A stretch of DNA of 64,000 nt from Reticulascus tulasneorum (Eukaryota > Ascomycota > Sordariomycetes > Glomerellales > Reticulascaceae): positions 248,001 to 312,000 of the forward strand of contig LSAX01000011.1 in the NCBI GenBank assembly GCA_001557505.1, read 5' to 3'. The translations under genes were made by a program, and so were the position numbers. This document shows, one piece after another, positions 1 to 10,427 of this stretch (position 1 is its first letter; every line of letters starts with the position of its first letter). Below the pieces are notes generated by a model, which was given only the letters and a program-made list of their open reading frames with translations, made no database searches and was not told where the DNA came from.

Positions 1-1
1 G

Positions 2-109
2 TATGACTATTATCACGAGGAAGAAGAGGACGACGACGATAGCGAGCAGGGCGGCAAAAGTCCTGTGCGCGGAATGAGTGAGGATGTCATGGCGAGCATG
101 GAGATTTAA
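2..109 (+). CDS. 3' end of an acidic protein (partial)
   Basis: The window opens inside a reading frame of 35 codons that ends at a TAA at 107-109. The visible tail starts with Tyr/His residues, runs through an uninterrupted Glu/Asp block of about nine residues, and ends in a Ser/Met-rich stretch (final residues ASMEI). The 5' part lies outside the window, so neither family nor function can be given. Strong codon-level composition and the acidic block make it likelier to be a real C-terminus than chance. It converges with the SLN1-like kinase gene about 1.7 kb away. A non-coding reading is possible. Confidence 0.45.
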   Translation, partial: YDYYHEEEEDDDDSEQGGKSPVRGMSEDVMASMEI

Positions 110-547
110 GGAGAATACCTCCTGCTTCGCCCTGGTCTCTGACATGACCGTCGAGAGACCTGGCCACCTGCTCACCTTCTTTCCCAAAGTAGTGTTCTCC
201 ACTTCATCACACCCCTTTCCTTATTTTGTTTTCCTTTCTCTCCGGGGAACATCTGTACGCTGGCGGCTTTTTCATACTCATACTCTCTCATATTCAAATC
301 TTCACCCCTGTATTCATGAGGGACACTAGAGGGGGGAATTCACCTGCGCCTCCAGGAGGCGATGTGCAAATCTATCTCCTCTCCCCTAAGCCAGGCAGAT
401 TGGTCTGGCAGGGAAGGGAACACGACAACAGGATATCACCATGATTTTCCTTTTTTTTTTCTTTGCTATGTTTTAGGGCGATGGGCTCGGATGGTAGGCC
501 AACGCGGTTGGGGGTTTCCGGACAGAGTTTCCGGACTTGTGACCCTT

Positions 548-577
548 GGTTCGGTTCGGTTCGGTACGGTACGGGGA
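548..577. repeat. TTCGG/TACGG pentanucleotide tandem repeat
   Basis: About three TTCGG units are followed by two TACGG units. It is a short microsatellite in intergenic DNA with no obvious function. Confidence 0.7.
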
Positions 578-1099
578 ATGGGTATGACACTGTATTTTTG
601 TATCTTTGTTCTATTTTTGCAAGCATGGAGTTGGGGTTTGGCCTCGGTCTGTCTGGGTGAGAGACAAGACAGACTGGACCTGCGGAAGGGGAGGGGGAGG
701 AACCTCTATCTGGCTTTTGGGCCTTTCGTGCCATATTGCTGAGTTCGATAGCTCGGAGTGTCTTAGCTTTAATTGAGCTTCTTGAAAGTTTACGTGTCGG
801 GTCCCTTATGTGTGGACCCTGTGAAGTCGAGTCTCTTTGCTGGTGTTCATCTACTTGAATCTGGAAGACTTGCGCGGTGCTCTGGATCCCCTCATGATAA
901 GGGGAAAGTTGTACTGGGGTCAAAGTAAGCTCCCATACATTTTCAGTTTGGCCCATGGTCGGTCGTACCGCATGTGCTTCCGTCCTCATGCTCGGAAGGA
1001 TGTCGGCGCAGCCTTGAAATCCCAACTGACAAACAAGCTCGTCACATGTGACATAGGTACGTAGCCGTGGAACTCAAGAGTAAAAGTAATATCGTATCG

Positions 1100-1115
1100 T
1101 ATATATATATATATT
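1100..1115. repeat. AT dinucleotide microsatellite
   Basis: About eight uninterrupted TA/AT units lie in the intergenic region downstream of the kinase gene. Confidence 0.8.
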
Positions 1116-1828
1116 CCCTTCCGCAAATGCCCTAGACTCCAGTCGCAGTCGACTATCCGCGTCTAGGTATACGCCAGTATGCTCGATGGAGAATTAATCA
1201 AGTATGTTTTGTCCCCCTCTCTGAAAGCACGTTTTCTCAACCCCCGACCTCGTCTGCTTCCTCACCACGCAGAGAGTCCCCCCGCCTCGCTCTCGCCCGC
1301 GCCTCAACTTCTTCGTCGTAATCGTAAACTCGCTGCCACTCCCAAAAGCAAACTTCTGAGAAGGAACAGCAACAAAACCAAGGGCAAAGCCAGAGAGCGC
1401 ACCAATTTGTTTCCTAACCCCGTGCCCAAAACGAAGGCACAGTCCTTCCAAGTCCTCGTTTGTAAATCCAAAATCCCCATGGCAGGGAGTCTTGGATCTC
1501 CGGCCCCATCTTGCCCCAATGCAGGTCATTACGAATACATGTAATTGATAAGAATGTGACATGGAAAAGAAATTTCGGAAACCAGAACGCCTTCCACGCC
1601 CGACTTTTTGGGTTAGTCGCTCTGAAGACGGGGAATCTCGTTCTTCTTCGGCAACTTGCCGATCCTAAAACAAAATGAAAGCCAGAAGAACTAGACTCGG
1701 ACCAAAGTACGGTCTCATTAATTCCCCGCCACGCAATGCCAAGCATCATCAGTCTCTCACTGTTTAAAAAAGAACCAAGCAATATCTTGTCACACAAGAC
1801 TTTGCCTTAGCGATGGAATTAGCGAAGA

Positions 1829-4800
1829 TCAACTCAGTGGCGCTGCACCGTTGGGCTTGCTCGTCTCGCCCTTTTCGTTGAGCTCGCCGTTTACGACCGC
1901 CTTTCCAGCTCTGGTCTCTTCTTTCGTCTCTCGGGAGGGCTTCTTCTCCCTCAGTGTTTCCTTCCCCACATCCTCGGGGGTGGTCCTCCTCGTCAACAGA
2001 CTCGCCGTCTCGGGCTCCTCGGGGATGGTGGCAAACTTCTTAAGAACTTGCTTCAACGCCGGTCTCCTGATCGGTTTGCTCAAGAACTCGTCCATCCCAC
2101 TCTCCATGCATTCCTTGACGTTGCTCTCCTCGGAGAAGGCGGTCAACGCCACAATTGGAGATTTGTAGCCCATCTTACGAATCAACCTCGTAGATTGCAG
2201 ACCGTCGAGGTTCGGCATTTGAATATCCATGAAAATGACATCGAAGTGCTGGTTATTTTGCATCGTTGCTTTTACCATGTCGTACGCCTCCTGACCATCT
2301 TTGGCTATAGTCACATCATATATGTCTTCCAGCTTGAGCATCTTGCTGACGACTTCAACGTTGGTCGAGTTGTCGTCGGCTACGAGCACTCGGAGCTTGC
2401 CTTGATCGCCTTTACTAGCGACAGCACGATCGATTGCTGCCATCTGATCATGCGATGAGCGGGCCGCCGGATTAGGGTTGGCCGCGAAGAAGGGCTGGCT
2501 GAGACCGACAAGCCTAGGTTGTTGTTCTAGAATGCTTGCTGCTGTAGTCTCGGCCGCTGGCTTGACGACGTTTAGAGAATTCCTATGACCATCTGTGCCA
2601 TGTTCCCCAGCGTCCACACTGGGCGGTCTCGACTTGATGCTGCTTGAAGCGGTGCTAGATGCTCTGTCCATATAACATGGTCAGTGGGGTGCAACACTGA
2701 ATAGTTTCGGCCTTTAAACATACCTGTCTTTAACATATTTGAGCGGAATTAGCATTGTGAAAGTCGTCCCGACCCCGACGGTGCTCGTAAGTGTGATTGT
2801 GCCTCCCATCAAGGTTGCCAGCTGTTGGCAAATGCTCAACCCAAGCCCGGTTCCGCCAAACTTTTTGCTGAGTCCCAGATCACCTTGAACGAAGGGCTCA
2901 AAGACGGTCTGTTGCATGTGCTCTGGAATCCCCGGGCCCGTGTCTTGCACCTCGAACTCGAAGGTGTATGGTTTGGCGCCTGGAGGAGGTGGTGTTGGCG
3001 ATCTCTCCCGAATGTAAATATGCGGCGTTGCCTTGGGATCCAGAGGGTTTATGGACAGAGCAGTTCCCTTGACAGGAGCAGCACTGGAGCCTCCTTTGGA
3101 GCTTGCGGTGTGAGTCGAGCCTGACCCAACGCGATGACGAGATCTGCCGGGTCGTCTAGAATCTTTAGAGAATGATGAAGTCCTGCTGTCATCTCCCCCG
3201 GATGGTGCCTCTATCTCGCCGACACATCTTATCCTGACATTAACTTTGCCACCTGCAGGGGTGAACTTCAGACTGTTGCTGACGAGGTTGATAATGACCT
3301 GCAGAATTCTGTGCTGGTCACCCCAGAGACACATATCCTTTAATCTGCCCGTGCCCTGTGGTCCAATGGCTGGCAGTGTCCTCCCGACATTTGACAGCTC
3401 GGGGCCGTCGAACTCGATCACATCTGAGCTGAGGAAGTCGACGTTCAGCGTGATACGGCCTTCTCGCACTTGCTTATCAAATATGGTCAAGATTTGAGAC
3501 CTTATGTCGGCCAACCTAAACTCTTTCTCTTCAAGGTTAAGTTGCTGCCCGATTTGGTTCTTGGAGAAACTCAAAAGATCCTCCAGGAGGTGGAGCAGCA
3601 GATCGCCTTGCAACAAATTAGCCTCGTCCCAGGAGGTGTGCACGAGGAGAATATACCTGACTTGTAAAGAGTTTTCAGAGACTGCTTTATTCTGAAAATA
3701 TCGTTCTCTTCCATGCAGACGGCGCACATGCCAAGGATACCATTCAACGGGGTCTTCAACTCGTGAGATATGTTAGCAATGAAACGGGTCTTGCTCTCGT
3801 TAGCAGCCTCGGCAGCCTTCTTGCTGATCTCCAACTCCTTGGTACGCTCCGCGACCTTGTCGTCGAGAGAGGTATACTGCTTCACCAGCTCGTCACTCAT
3901 GTCGTTGAAGGTCACGGTAAGCTCAGTGAGTTCATCCGTGATAAAATGTTTCCGGTCCTTCACCTTCCCTGGAATCTTGAAAATTCTGCGGGCCGAGTCG
4001 CTATGATGCTCGGAGGCCGGTTTCTCCTTGTCCGGCGTGTAGCCGACCATTTTGTATATGGCAGCAAGCAAACCATCCCTCCTAGAGGCTCGGGACCGAG
4101 ATGAGAGCCCTCCAGACCCGGGTGTGTCATCGTCGAAATCGGTATCATATGCGCCTTCTTCGTAGCCTGGGGGAGCGACCGTCTTCTCGGTTGCAGCCTT
4201 CAACTTCCTAATCGGCATCACGCTAAGATGAGCACACGGAAAGATGAGAAGAATGACCAGGCCAGCGGTGCCGAACACGCAGCCCAAGATGATGTTCCGT
4301 AAGGTGGAAATGGGCGCGTCAGCTTCGCTCCTAGCTTGCTCGACGACGACAGTCCAGTTGACCAAGGCAGTGTTTGTCCGCGCAAAGCCCACGGCGACCG
4401 CTGCGCCCTGCTCGTTGCGCGTAGCGAGCATCGAGCTGGCGTTGTTGACAGAACCGTATCGTTTGGAGAAGGAGTCGAAGACAGCGGGATATTCCTTGAC
4501 AAGGAAGGACTTGTCACTATCGGTGCCGTTAAAGGAGCGTTCAGAGTGCCTATCCTTTTGCCCCTGGAGCGGTGATGGCGGAAGAACAAAATGGACTGGC
4601 GTGTTTCCAAATACTTCCCTGATGGGCAAGTACGTCGAGTTGCTGGCCGGGTTAGCGAGGTCGAACCGATTCGCCTGGCTGACAGGTCCGACAAGGAGGA
4701 CGACGCCAGTATTTCCCAAACCCTCTCGAGAATTTCGTATGTTTAGCAAGGACGAAGCCATCGCAACCAGAGTCATATAGCCTATAATGAACGTCTGGTC

Positions 4801-5484
4801 ATCGTTGTCTCGAATTGGCACGGTCATTGAGATGAGCGCAAAAGAATCATTAAGGATCAACGGGCCTAGCAGCAAGCCGCCGTTGGTAGAAAGCCGAACG
4901 TCGGGGAAGGCGAAGGCGGAAAAGGCCGTGGTGTTTGGCCTGGTCGAATGCGGGCGGCCAAGGTCGACATATGTAATGTTTGGGTACAGCTCCTTAGGGT
5001 AGCCCTCGGGGGTGTCGGAGAGCAGGATCCTGGAGCCATTCTCGGCCGTGTATGGCAGCTCTATATCGGGAATCGAATCCCCCGTAACGTTGACCAGGCC
5101 TTTTGAATTTCCAGTGGAGTTCCTCGAGAAAATGCGACCTTGCAGGAGACCGGTCATGGAGCCGACACTAAGGGCGCTTTGTATGTCATTCTTGGTGTCG
5201 TCCCAGTTGGAGGCGCCTGCCAAGCCACCGTAGAACTCGATGAGCGAACGCTGAATCAGGACGCGGGATGATATGGTCAGACAGCTGGTCTGAACGAGTT
5301 CGAGGTCGGCGGAGATGCGCGAAGCCTTGAGAGAGGCTGTCAGGGCCAGCTCGCGTTTCTCGACATCGGTAACGAAGTCGTTAACATAGATCCAGACGGG
5401 AACCGACAAGATGGCCAGGCCAACGAGAACAGCTACGACCACGAGGAAGGCGAGCTGTTCCCGGATGGCGACTCTCAATGGCAT
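1829..5484 (-). CDS. SLN1-type transmembrane hybrid histidine kinase (group VI)
   Basis: Probable membrane osmosensor that starts a phosphorelay to the HOG MAPK cascade through an HPt protein. Exons are 5484-3657, 3606-2724 and 2663-1829; introns are 50 and 60 bp; the product is 1181 aa. One TM helix lies at about residues 11-33 and a second at about 395-425, with a long extracellular loop between them. A HAMP-like linker and a coiled coil follow, then the H-box ([11 protein letters not shown], phospho-acceptor His574), the ATPase domain with N-box (NLVSNSLKF), DTGPGIP and GGTGLGLS glycine boxes, and a C-terminal receiver (ADDN, FMDIQMP with acceptor Asp1050, LSKPI). All catalytic residues are present. 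No PAS or GAF domain and no HAMP repeats are seen, so it is not the group III NIK1/OS-1 type. The architecture matches yeast Sln1; the osmosensing role is inferred from the family. Confidence 0.93.
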
Positions 5485-6085
5485 TTTCCCAGACTATTAA
5501 GAAGAGTCTGTCGGGTGGCTCGGTATAACATTCATCGTCCCACTGTGATATGATCGATCCAATTCGTTTCGGCTGCGATGGGAGGGGGCTTTGGGGGAGG
5601 GGCGTGGCCTCGGGGGTCGAGAAATTCCGTGCAGCTTTTTTAGCACGCGGCGGGTGCGGGTGCGGGATGGGATGGGATGCGTCGCGAGGCTGGCCCTGGA
5701 GATGCGGTGGTGTTTTCTTTATCCCCCCAAAACAGCGTCAAAGCATAGAGTCCAATGTCTCGTCCCGGTCAATGGCGTCGTGCGATTAGCGGATCCGGCC
5801 CAGGGGCGGTTCGAAGATGGGGCGAGCAGGTGAATGTCGCGGGGGGAGGCAGACGAACATGCAACGACCACGGGTGCGGAGAGAGAAAAAAAAAGAGAGC
5901 GAGGTAGGCGAGATGTGGTTTGTGGTGTGTAGAGTAGGCAGTGTGTGGTGGTGGATGCAGAGGAGAAAGGAATACCAGCTAGGCGGCCGGACGAGAGTGG
6001 AGTCGCGCGGAAAGAGAGCTTTCTATGCAGCTGGTCAGCCAGCGAGGAGCATAATTACGAGGGGGTACCTAGACGGCGATGGCAA

Positions 6086-6113
6086 GGTAGGTAGCAAGGC
6101 AGGTACCTAACTA
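6086..6113. repeat. GGTAGGTA/GGTACCTA motif cluster
   Basis: Overlapping AGGTAGGTAG and AGGTACCTAA words lie upstream of the kinase gene. They belong to the same motif family found at several other intergenic sites in this window. Confidence 0.5.
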
Positions 6114-6282
6114 TGTTCGTTCGCTGGGGGAGGGGGCCCGGGGGAGATGAATGGCACACACCTCTAATGATCTAGTGAAGCCAGGTCAGGTCAGGTAAGG
6201 CGTCGCGAAATTAGCAGGACACAAAGCGGCAGTATGGCGCCGATTCGTACCGTGACAGGTAATCATTCAGACAAAGTAATTG

Positions 6283-6332
6283 TCTACCTACTTATCCTAC
6301 CTGAGGTACGTACATACCTTACCTACCTAGTA
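6283..6332. repeat. CTACCTA/TACGTAC motif cluster
   Basis: CTACCTACTT, CCTACCTGAGG, GTACGTACAT and TTACCTACCTAG follow one another within 50 bp. This is the densest cluster of the dispersed TACCTA motif. Confidence 0.55.
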
Positions 6333-8438
6333 CTACATCTGTACATAGATCCTGGCCACGCAGTCTCACTTGTCTTTCCCCCCTCCAACGTCAACGAGGT
6401 GTGCTAATTCCAGTTAAGTTAGATGCCCGCAGGCGAAAAGCCGATTCTTTCGACCTGGGAGATGAAAAAAGAGACGGACTGGTGCACGGCATCCACAGGA
6501 CACATGGCCACCCAGTCTATCTGGCTGTCTGCACTACCTCCCCCAGCGCCTAGTATGATACTATAGACTGCGTGCAGTAGGTGGTCTGGGTAATCATGGT
6601 GCTACGAATACCTAACCACGTAGGGAAAGCGGGCGAGGCTGCTGCAAGCTGGGACGGACCTCACTGATTCAACATTCCATGCTACTACGCAAGGCTATAA
6701 TCACATAGACGCATACGTATCTGCTCATGACGCCTATCCTATCGTGGGGTTTGATGCGCCACGGCCCAGCAGTTTGAACGAGCGATCATCGAGCAATGGG
6801 GTCCGTCGTCCCGTCCAGCGAAGGGAGAGAGCGAGAAAGAGAGGGTTTGGAAGTGGCTGTGCAAGAATTAAAATCCCCCCCGCGGCAGCAGATCAGCATT
6901 GAGGAGCCACAAGTTTGGGATTGTTCTAGGCCGGGCCACCGCAGGGGTGTGAGAGCGATGATCTCTCCTTCAAAAGGAAGGGAATGGAATGCCCCAGGCT
7001 GATTGACAAAGATGCCTTGTATCCATCACGAGATCCCCTCCTCCAGTGATTAGGGTTTCCGGCTTGGGAGTGGACTTGGAAGCATAACCCCCTCCCCCCC
7101 CCCCAATTGTCCGGGTACCTCGTCTGTAAACGCTCATGCCCTGTCAGAGTGCTTCCGCATCAAGGATCTCATTTAAGAGGGGGGATCGGCCTTCTCTCGT
7201 TCGCTAATAAGTTTGGCTTGTGCTTGAATCCCGCCCCCGACTGATGCTTTCGTCCACGACGCTGGGTGGCTGACAACAAAGAAGAAACGGTGCATGGGCT
7301 AGAGCAGATCAAGTAAGGGCAGCACGTATGGGCGGTCGTCCCATATGTGCATACCTGCAAACCAAGATGTTCAGCTCGGTAATCTGTAGATTTATTTATC
7401 AAATTTTTTTTTTAATTGAAGCCCTCATACGAGAAAATCCCCCCCAGAATCAACACCGTCGTCGCCTGCTTGCCATTCTCACTCCCTTTGTATTTTCTTT
7501 CTTTTGGCCATCCTCATGCCACTTTCGTCCAGGCCCGGCAAACCTAGGCCATGCAAGGTCAGATTACTTGGCAGCCATTGGATGCCCACTTTGCCCATAA
7601 ACATGGGTCTGGACCGGCCCAAACCCTCCGGAGATGAGGCTACGATTACGAATGTTTTTGCCGTGCCTTCAAGGGCCACTCCAGCTCGGGTTGCGCGGAC
7701 CTTGACGACCTCAACGCCTTGTGCAACCCCTAGCGCGTTTAGAGCCTCCAGAAGCTGGTTTGTTTGTTTTACAGGCACGGACAACACCTAGTGATCTGTA
7801 CGGCCAACGGGTTTCCCCCGAAATATTGTGTTGACTAGTTGCTGCAAATGCCATGCTGTGCCTCGACACTTTTTCTCGTAGGGCTGGCCGTATGCCGCCC
7901 CATGGTGGAACCCCGCTAAACATTTAGTGTCCCCTGCCATGTGTAACTATTGTGCTACACACGTAGCTGTGGCTTTCTACGCGGCTCACCCTGTGGGAAC
8001 TCAATTTCTAGGAAACATCGCGAGTCAAGTCCGCCGTGTACTCGGCACGAGTCTTGGCTTCGGATATTTCAAATGCAGAAACATGACTACCTACTGCGAA
8101 TTACTCACCCTGCGCGGACTTCTCGGGGGTCATCTTGCCTCTCGGGAGCTCGGCTTGCGCAAGTCATCTGGCGCGCATACAGTCGGGATCTCAAGGTTCC
8201 TTTGGCAGTTGTCCATACGAGTGAATGCACAATGGTGATGGCAAGTAAAACCTGCAGTTGAAGAAATCGTGATTCATTACAATATCATAATGCCGCCTAG
8301 GTCTCCTGCCAGCCCGAGGCGCGGCGCCGCGACAAACACCTCATCCGGCCCAGACCCTCAACTCCAAGCCCCCCGTTTCCCATTCCCGTTGCCTTACAAT
8401 GGCCCCCGACCCCCTTTCCAATACATAAAACCTTTGGT

Positions 8439-10427
8439 TCATGACCGACTAAACATAAGCGGTACAAGCGCTGACTGACTCCTCATCCCTCTGTCATCAG
8501 GCAATATACTAACATAACTCTTCCCGAACAGGCCCTCCCTCAACCTCATCCCCATCGCGCAGCTGTCCTTCCCGGCCGCTCCCTTCTTCACAAACTCCTT
8601 GGACAGCTTCATCAGCACCGCCTCCTTGGCCTTGCGCAGCGCGCTGATCCGCATCGACGGGTCCTCGGCCAGGATGCGGTGCGCCTCCTCCTGCTCGATG
8701 TTCCGCTGCACCGAGGAGATGCAGTCGTCCGGGTGCGGCACGCGAGATGTGTTGCTCGGGTCGTACACGGTAGGCTGGAGAAGCACAGGATGCGGGCCGG
8801 GGTCCAGTATGGGGGCTGTGATGGTGGATTGCGGGACGGGAGGCGTGGGGAAGAAGGGGTCCTCGTCCTCCACCGCGGGCTGCTTGTGGTGTTTGTGCTT
8901 GCGGTGTCTGCTGTGACTACGGCTTCGGTGGTGATAATGTTTGCTTGATTCTCGCTCGTGGTTCTCCTCATCATCTTTGTGATGCTTCCTTCTCCGCCGG
9001 CGATGGACGTGCTTCTTCTTCAGCTTCGTGGTGAAGGACATGCTCGCTTCCTTCGCGGCAGCGATGTCCGACGCCAAGTCGTCATCTGCGCCTTGCTCAT
9101 CGTTGAAGCTCAGGCCTTCTAAGCCTTCTAAGCCCTCCAGTCCGAAGTCGAAATCAAGCAGCTCTTTGGAAGCGGCTGCCACGGCCGCAGAAGGCGTTGG
9201 AAGATCCTCGCGTGAGGGCTGCGAGTGCAGGCTTCCCGTCTCCGAGCCGCCGACGGACGACTGCGACCATACCTCACTCCCGGACGTGTGGTCCATGAGA
9301 GGCGCAAGCGCGTCATCCCAGGTACCGCCGTTGATGAGCACGACGTTTTCAAAGTCAAACTCCTTGACGGTCCTCTGGTGCGCGCCTACGAGCTCCGCCA
9401 GCTGCGGCGCGTTCATGGTCGCATTCCGCACCTGCATGTACTTCAGTTTCGGGAAGTACATGGGCCGTCGCGACGGCCGCGGCGGCAACGGCGACATGGG
9501 CGACGTAACCTCGTTGAACAGCTTCTTGCTGTTGCGAGGCGGTGCGAAGAGGGGATCCGCGGATAGGGCTATGGGGCAAGGCCCTTTACGGCCGAGCCAA
9601 GAAAATGTAAACTTCTCGAGCGTGGACGAGAAGTTCCGGATATAGTCGTCGATGATTTTTAAGTGGTCAAGGCCGGGCGACGGGCCGTAGAAATCCCACG
9701 ACTCGACGGAAATATGCAGCTTGCGGATCTGCTTCCATCGCCGGCCGGCAGAAGGCACGGCGCCAAACCCGGGCACGTGGCGGAGGTAGTTGAACGCCGA
9801 GGGATGCAGCGACGAAAGAGACAGCTTCGTCAGCTTGTTCATCGGTACCCGTTCCAGGGATATCCGAAGACTCATGAGCGCGTAGTCAACAATGTCCCGG
9901 CGATAGCGTTCCTGGGCATCTTGGCCCGGACACCGGATTGTGAGGTGCCGCATGTTGGGCACGTGCTTCATGGCGTTGATGAACGACGGGACGTTCGTCG
10001 CCGCATGGAAGAGAGGCGGATACTGCTGCGTCAATATCTCGCCCAGTTCCGTGTTTGCGTACTTTGGTCTCGCCAGCACCGACGCCATGGACGTGTGAGG
10101 CGTGTACAGGTAGCTGATCTCCCGTCCGGTCAAGGGATGAATAAGAGGCGGGAGGAAGGTCGCCTCAGAGTGAGCAAAGTAAAAGGTGAGGTGCTCGATG
10201 TGGTGGCCTATCCGGGACAGAGCTGCCACACGGCTGGGCTTGGTGAAGGTGTTTGCGCTGAAGTTTATGTGGGTTCGTAGGAAGAGGCGCTTGGTGACGA
10301 GGTTGCAACACGCCGAGTTTGCGAGTCGCACGGCGCAAATGTCCTCCTTGGGGAGCAGCTCGAAGAGCGTGTCTCGGATGCGTTCCTCCTGCCAGAGGCA
10401 GTAGAAATCGAAGGGTTGCGTTGCCAT
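8439..10427 (-). CDS. F-box-like protein with His/Arg-rich basic tract
   Basis: Single-exon gene for 662 residues. The N-terminus (about 20-50) has an F-box-like pattern, LPKEDICAVRLANSACCNL, followed by a hydrophobic repeat-like region (about 50-330) whose spaced L/I-x-L segments resemble the irregular leucine-rich part of fungal F-box proteins. The rest is low complexity: a Gly-Leu-Glu repeat and a very basic His/Arg/Lys tract (about 465-516) that could be a nuclear localisation signal or a nucleic-acid contact. By family, such proteins recruit substrates to an SCF ubiquitin ligase; the substrate is unknown. The ATG at 10427 is the first in frame and directly precedes the F-box-like segment. 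Fungal F-boxes diverge strongly, so the family call is moderate while the gene itself is well supported. Confidence 0.75.
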   Translation of the reverse strand: MATQPFDFYCLWQEERIRDTLFELLPKEDICAVRLANSACCNLVTKRLFLRTHINFSANTFTKPSRVAALSRIGHHIEHLTFYFAHSEATFLPPLIHPLTGREISYLYTPHTSMASVLARPKYANTELGEILTQQYPPLFHAATNVPSFINAMKHVPNMRHLTIRCPGQDAQERYRRDIVDYALMSLRISLERVPMNKLTKLSLSSLHPSAFNYLRHVPGFGAVPSAGRRWKQIRKLHISVESWDFYGPSPGLDHLKIIDDYIRNFSSTLEKFTFSWLGRKGPCPIALSADPLFAPPRNSKKLFNEVTSPMSPLPPRPSRRPMYFPKLKYMQVRNATMNAPQLAELVGAHQRTVKEFDFENVVLINGGTWDDALAPLMDHTSGSEVWSQSSVGGSETGSLHSQPSREDLPTPSAAVAAASKELLDFDFGLEGLEGLEGLSFNDEQGADDDLASDIAAAKEASMSFTTKLKKKHVHRRRRRKHHKDDEENHERESSKHYHHRSRSHSRHRKHKHHKQPAVEDEDPFFPTPPVPQSTITAPILDPGPHPVLLQPTVYDPSNTSRVPHPDDCISSVQRNIEQEEAHRILAEDPSMRISALRKAKEAVLMKLSKEFVKKGAAGKDSCAMGMRLREGLFGKSYVSILPDDRGMRSQSALVPLMFSRS

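Larger units (their letters stand above)
110..1828. other. Intergenic stretch between convergent genes
   Basis: No supported gene. It should hold the 3' UTRs of both flanking genes. Two simple repeats are present: tandem TTCGG/TACGG units near 548-577 and an AT run at 1100-1115. Open frames on both strands have no recognisable domain. Confidence 0.5.
5485..8438. other. Long intergenic region upstream of the kinase gene
   Basis: About 3 kb with no convincing coding sequence; it should contain the kinase promoter and 5' UTR and the 3' UTR of the F-box-like gene. It carries TACCTA/TAGGTA clusters at 6086-6113 and 6283-6332 and a C-rich run near 7088-7104. Open frames are short and lack domain signatures. 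Confidence 0.5.

Noticed and set aside
372..1025. Minus-strand open frame of 217 codons downstream of the kinase
   Set aside because: No domain, irregular composition, and it lies where 3' UTRs of convergent genes are expected.
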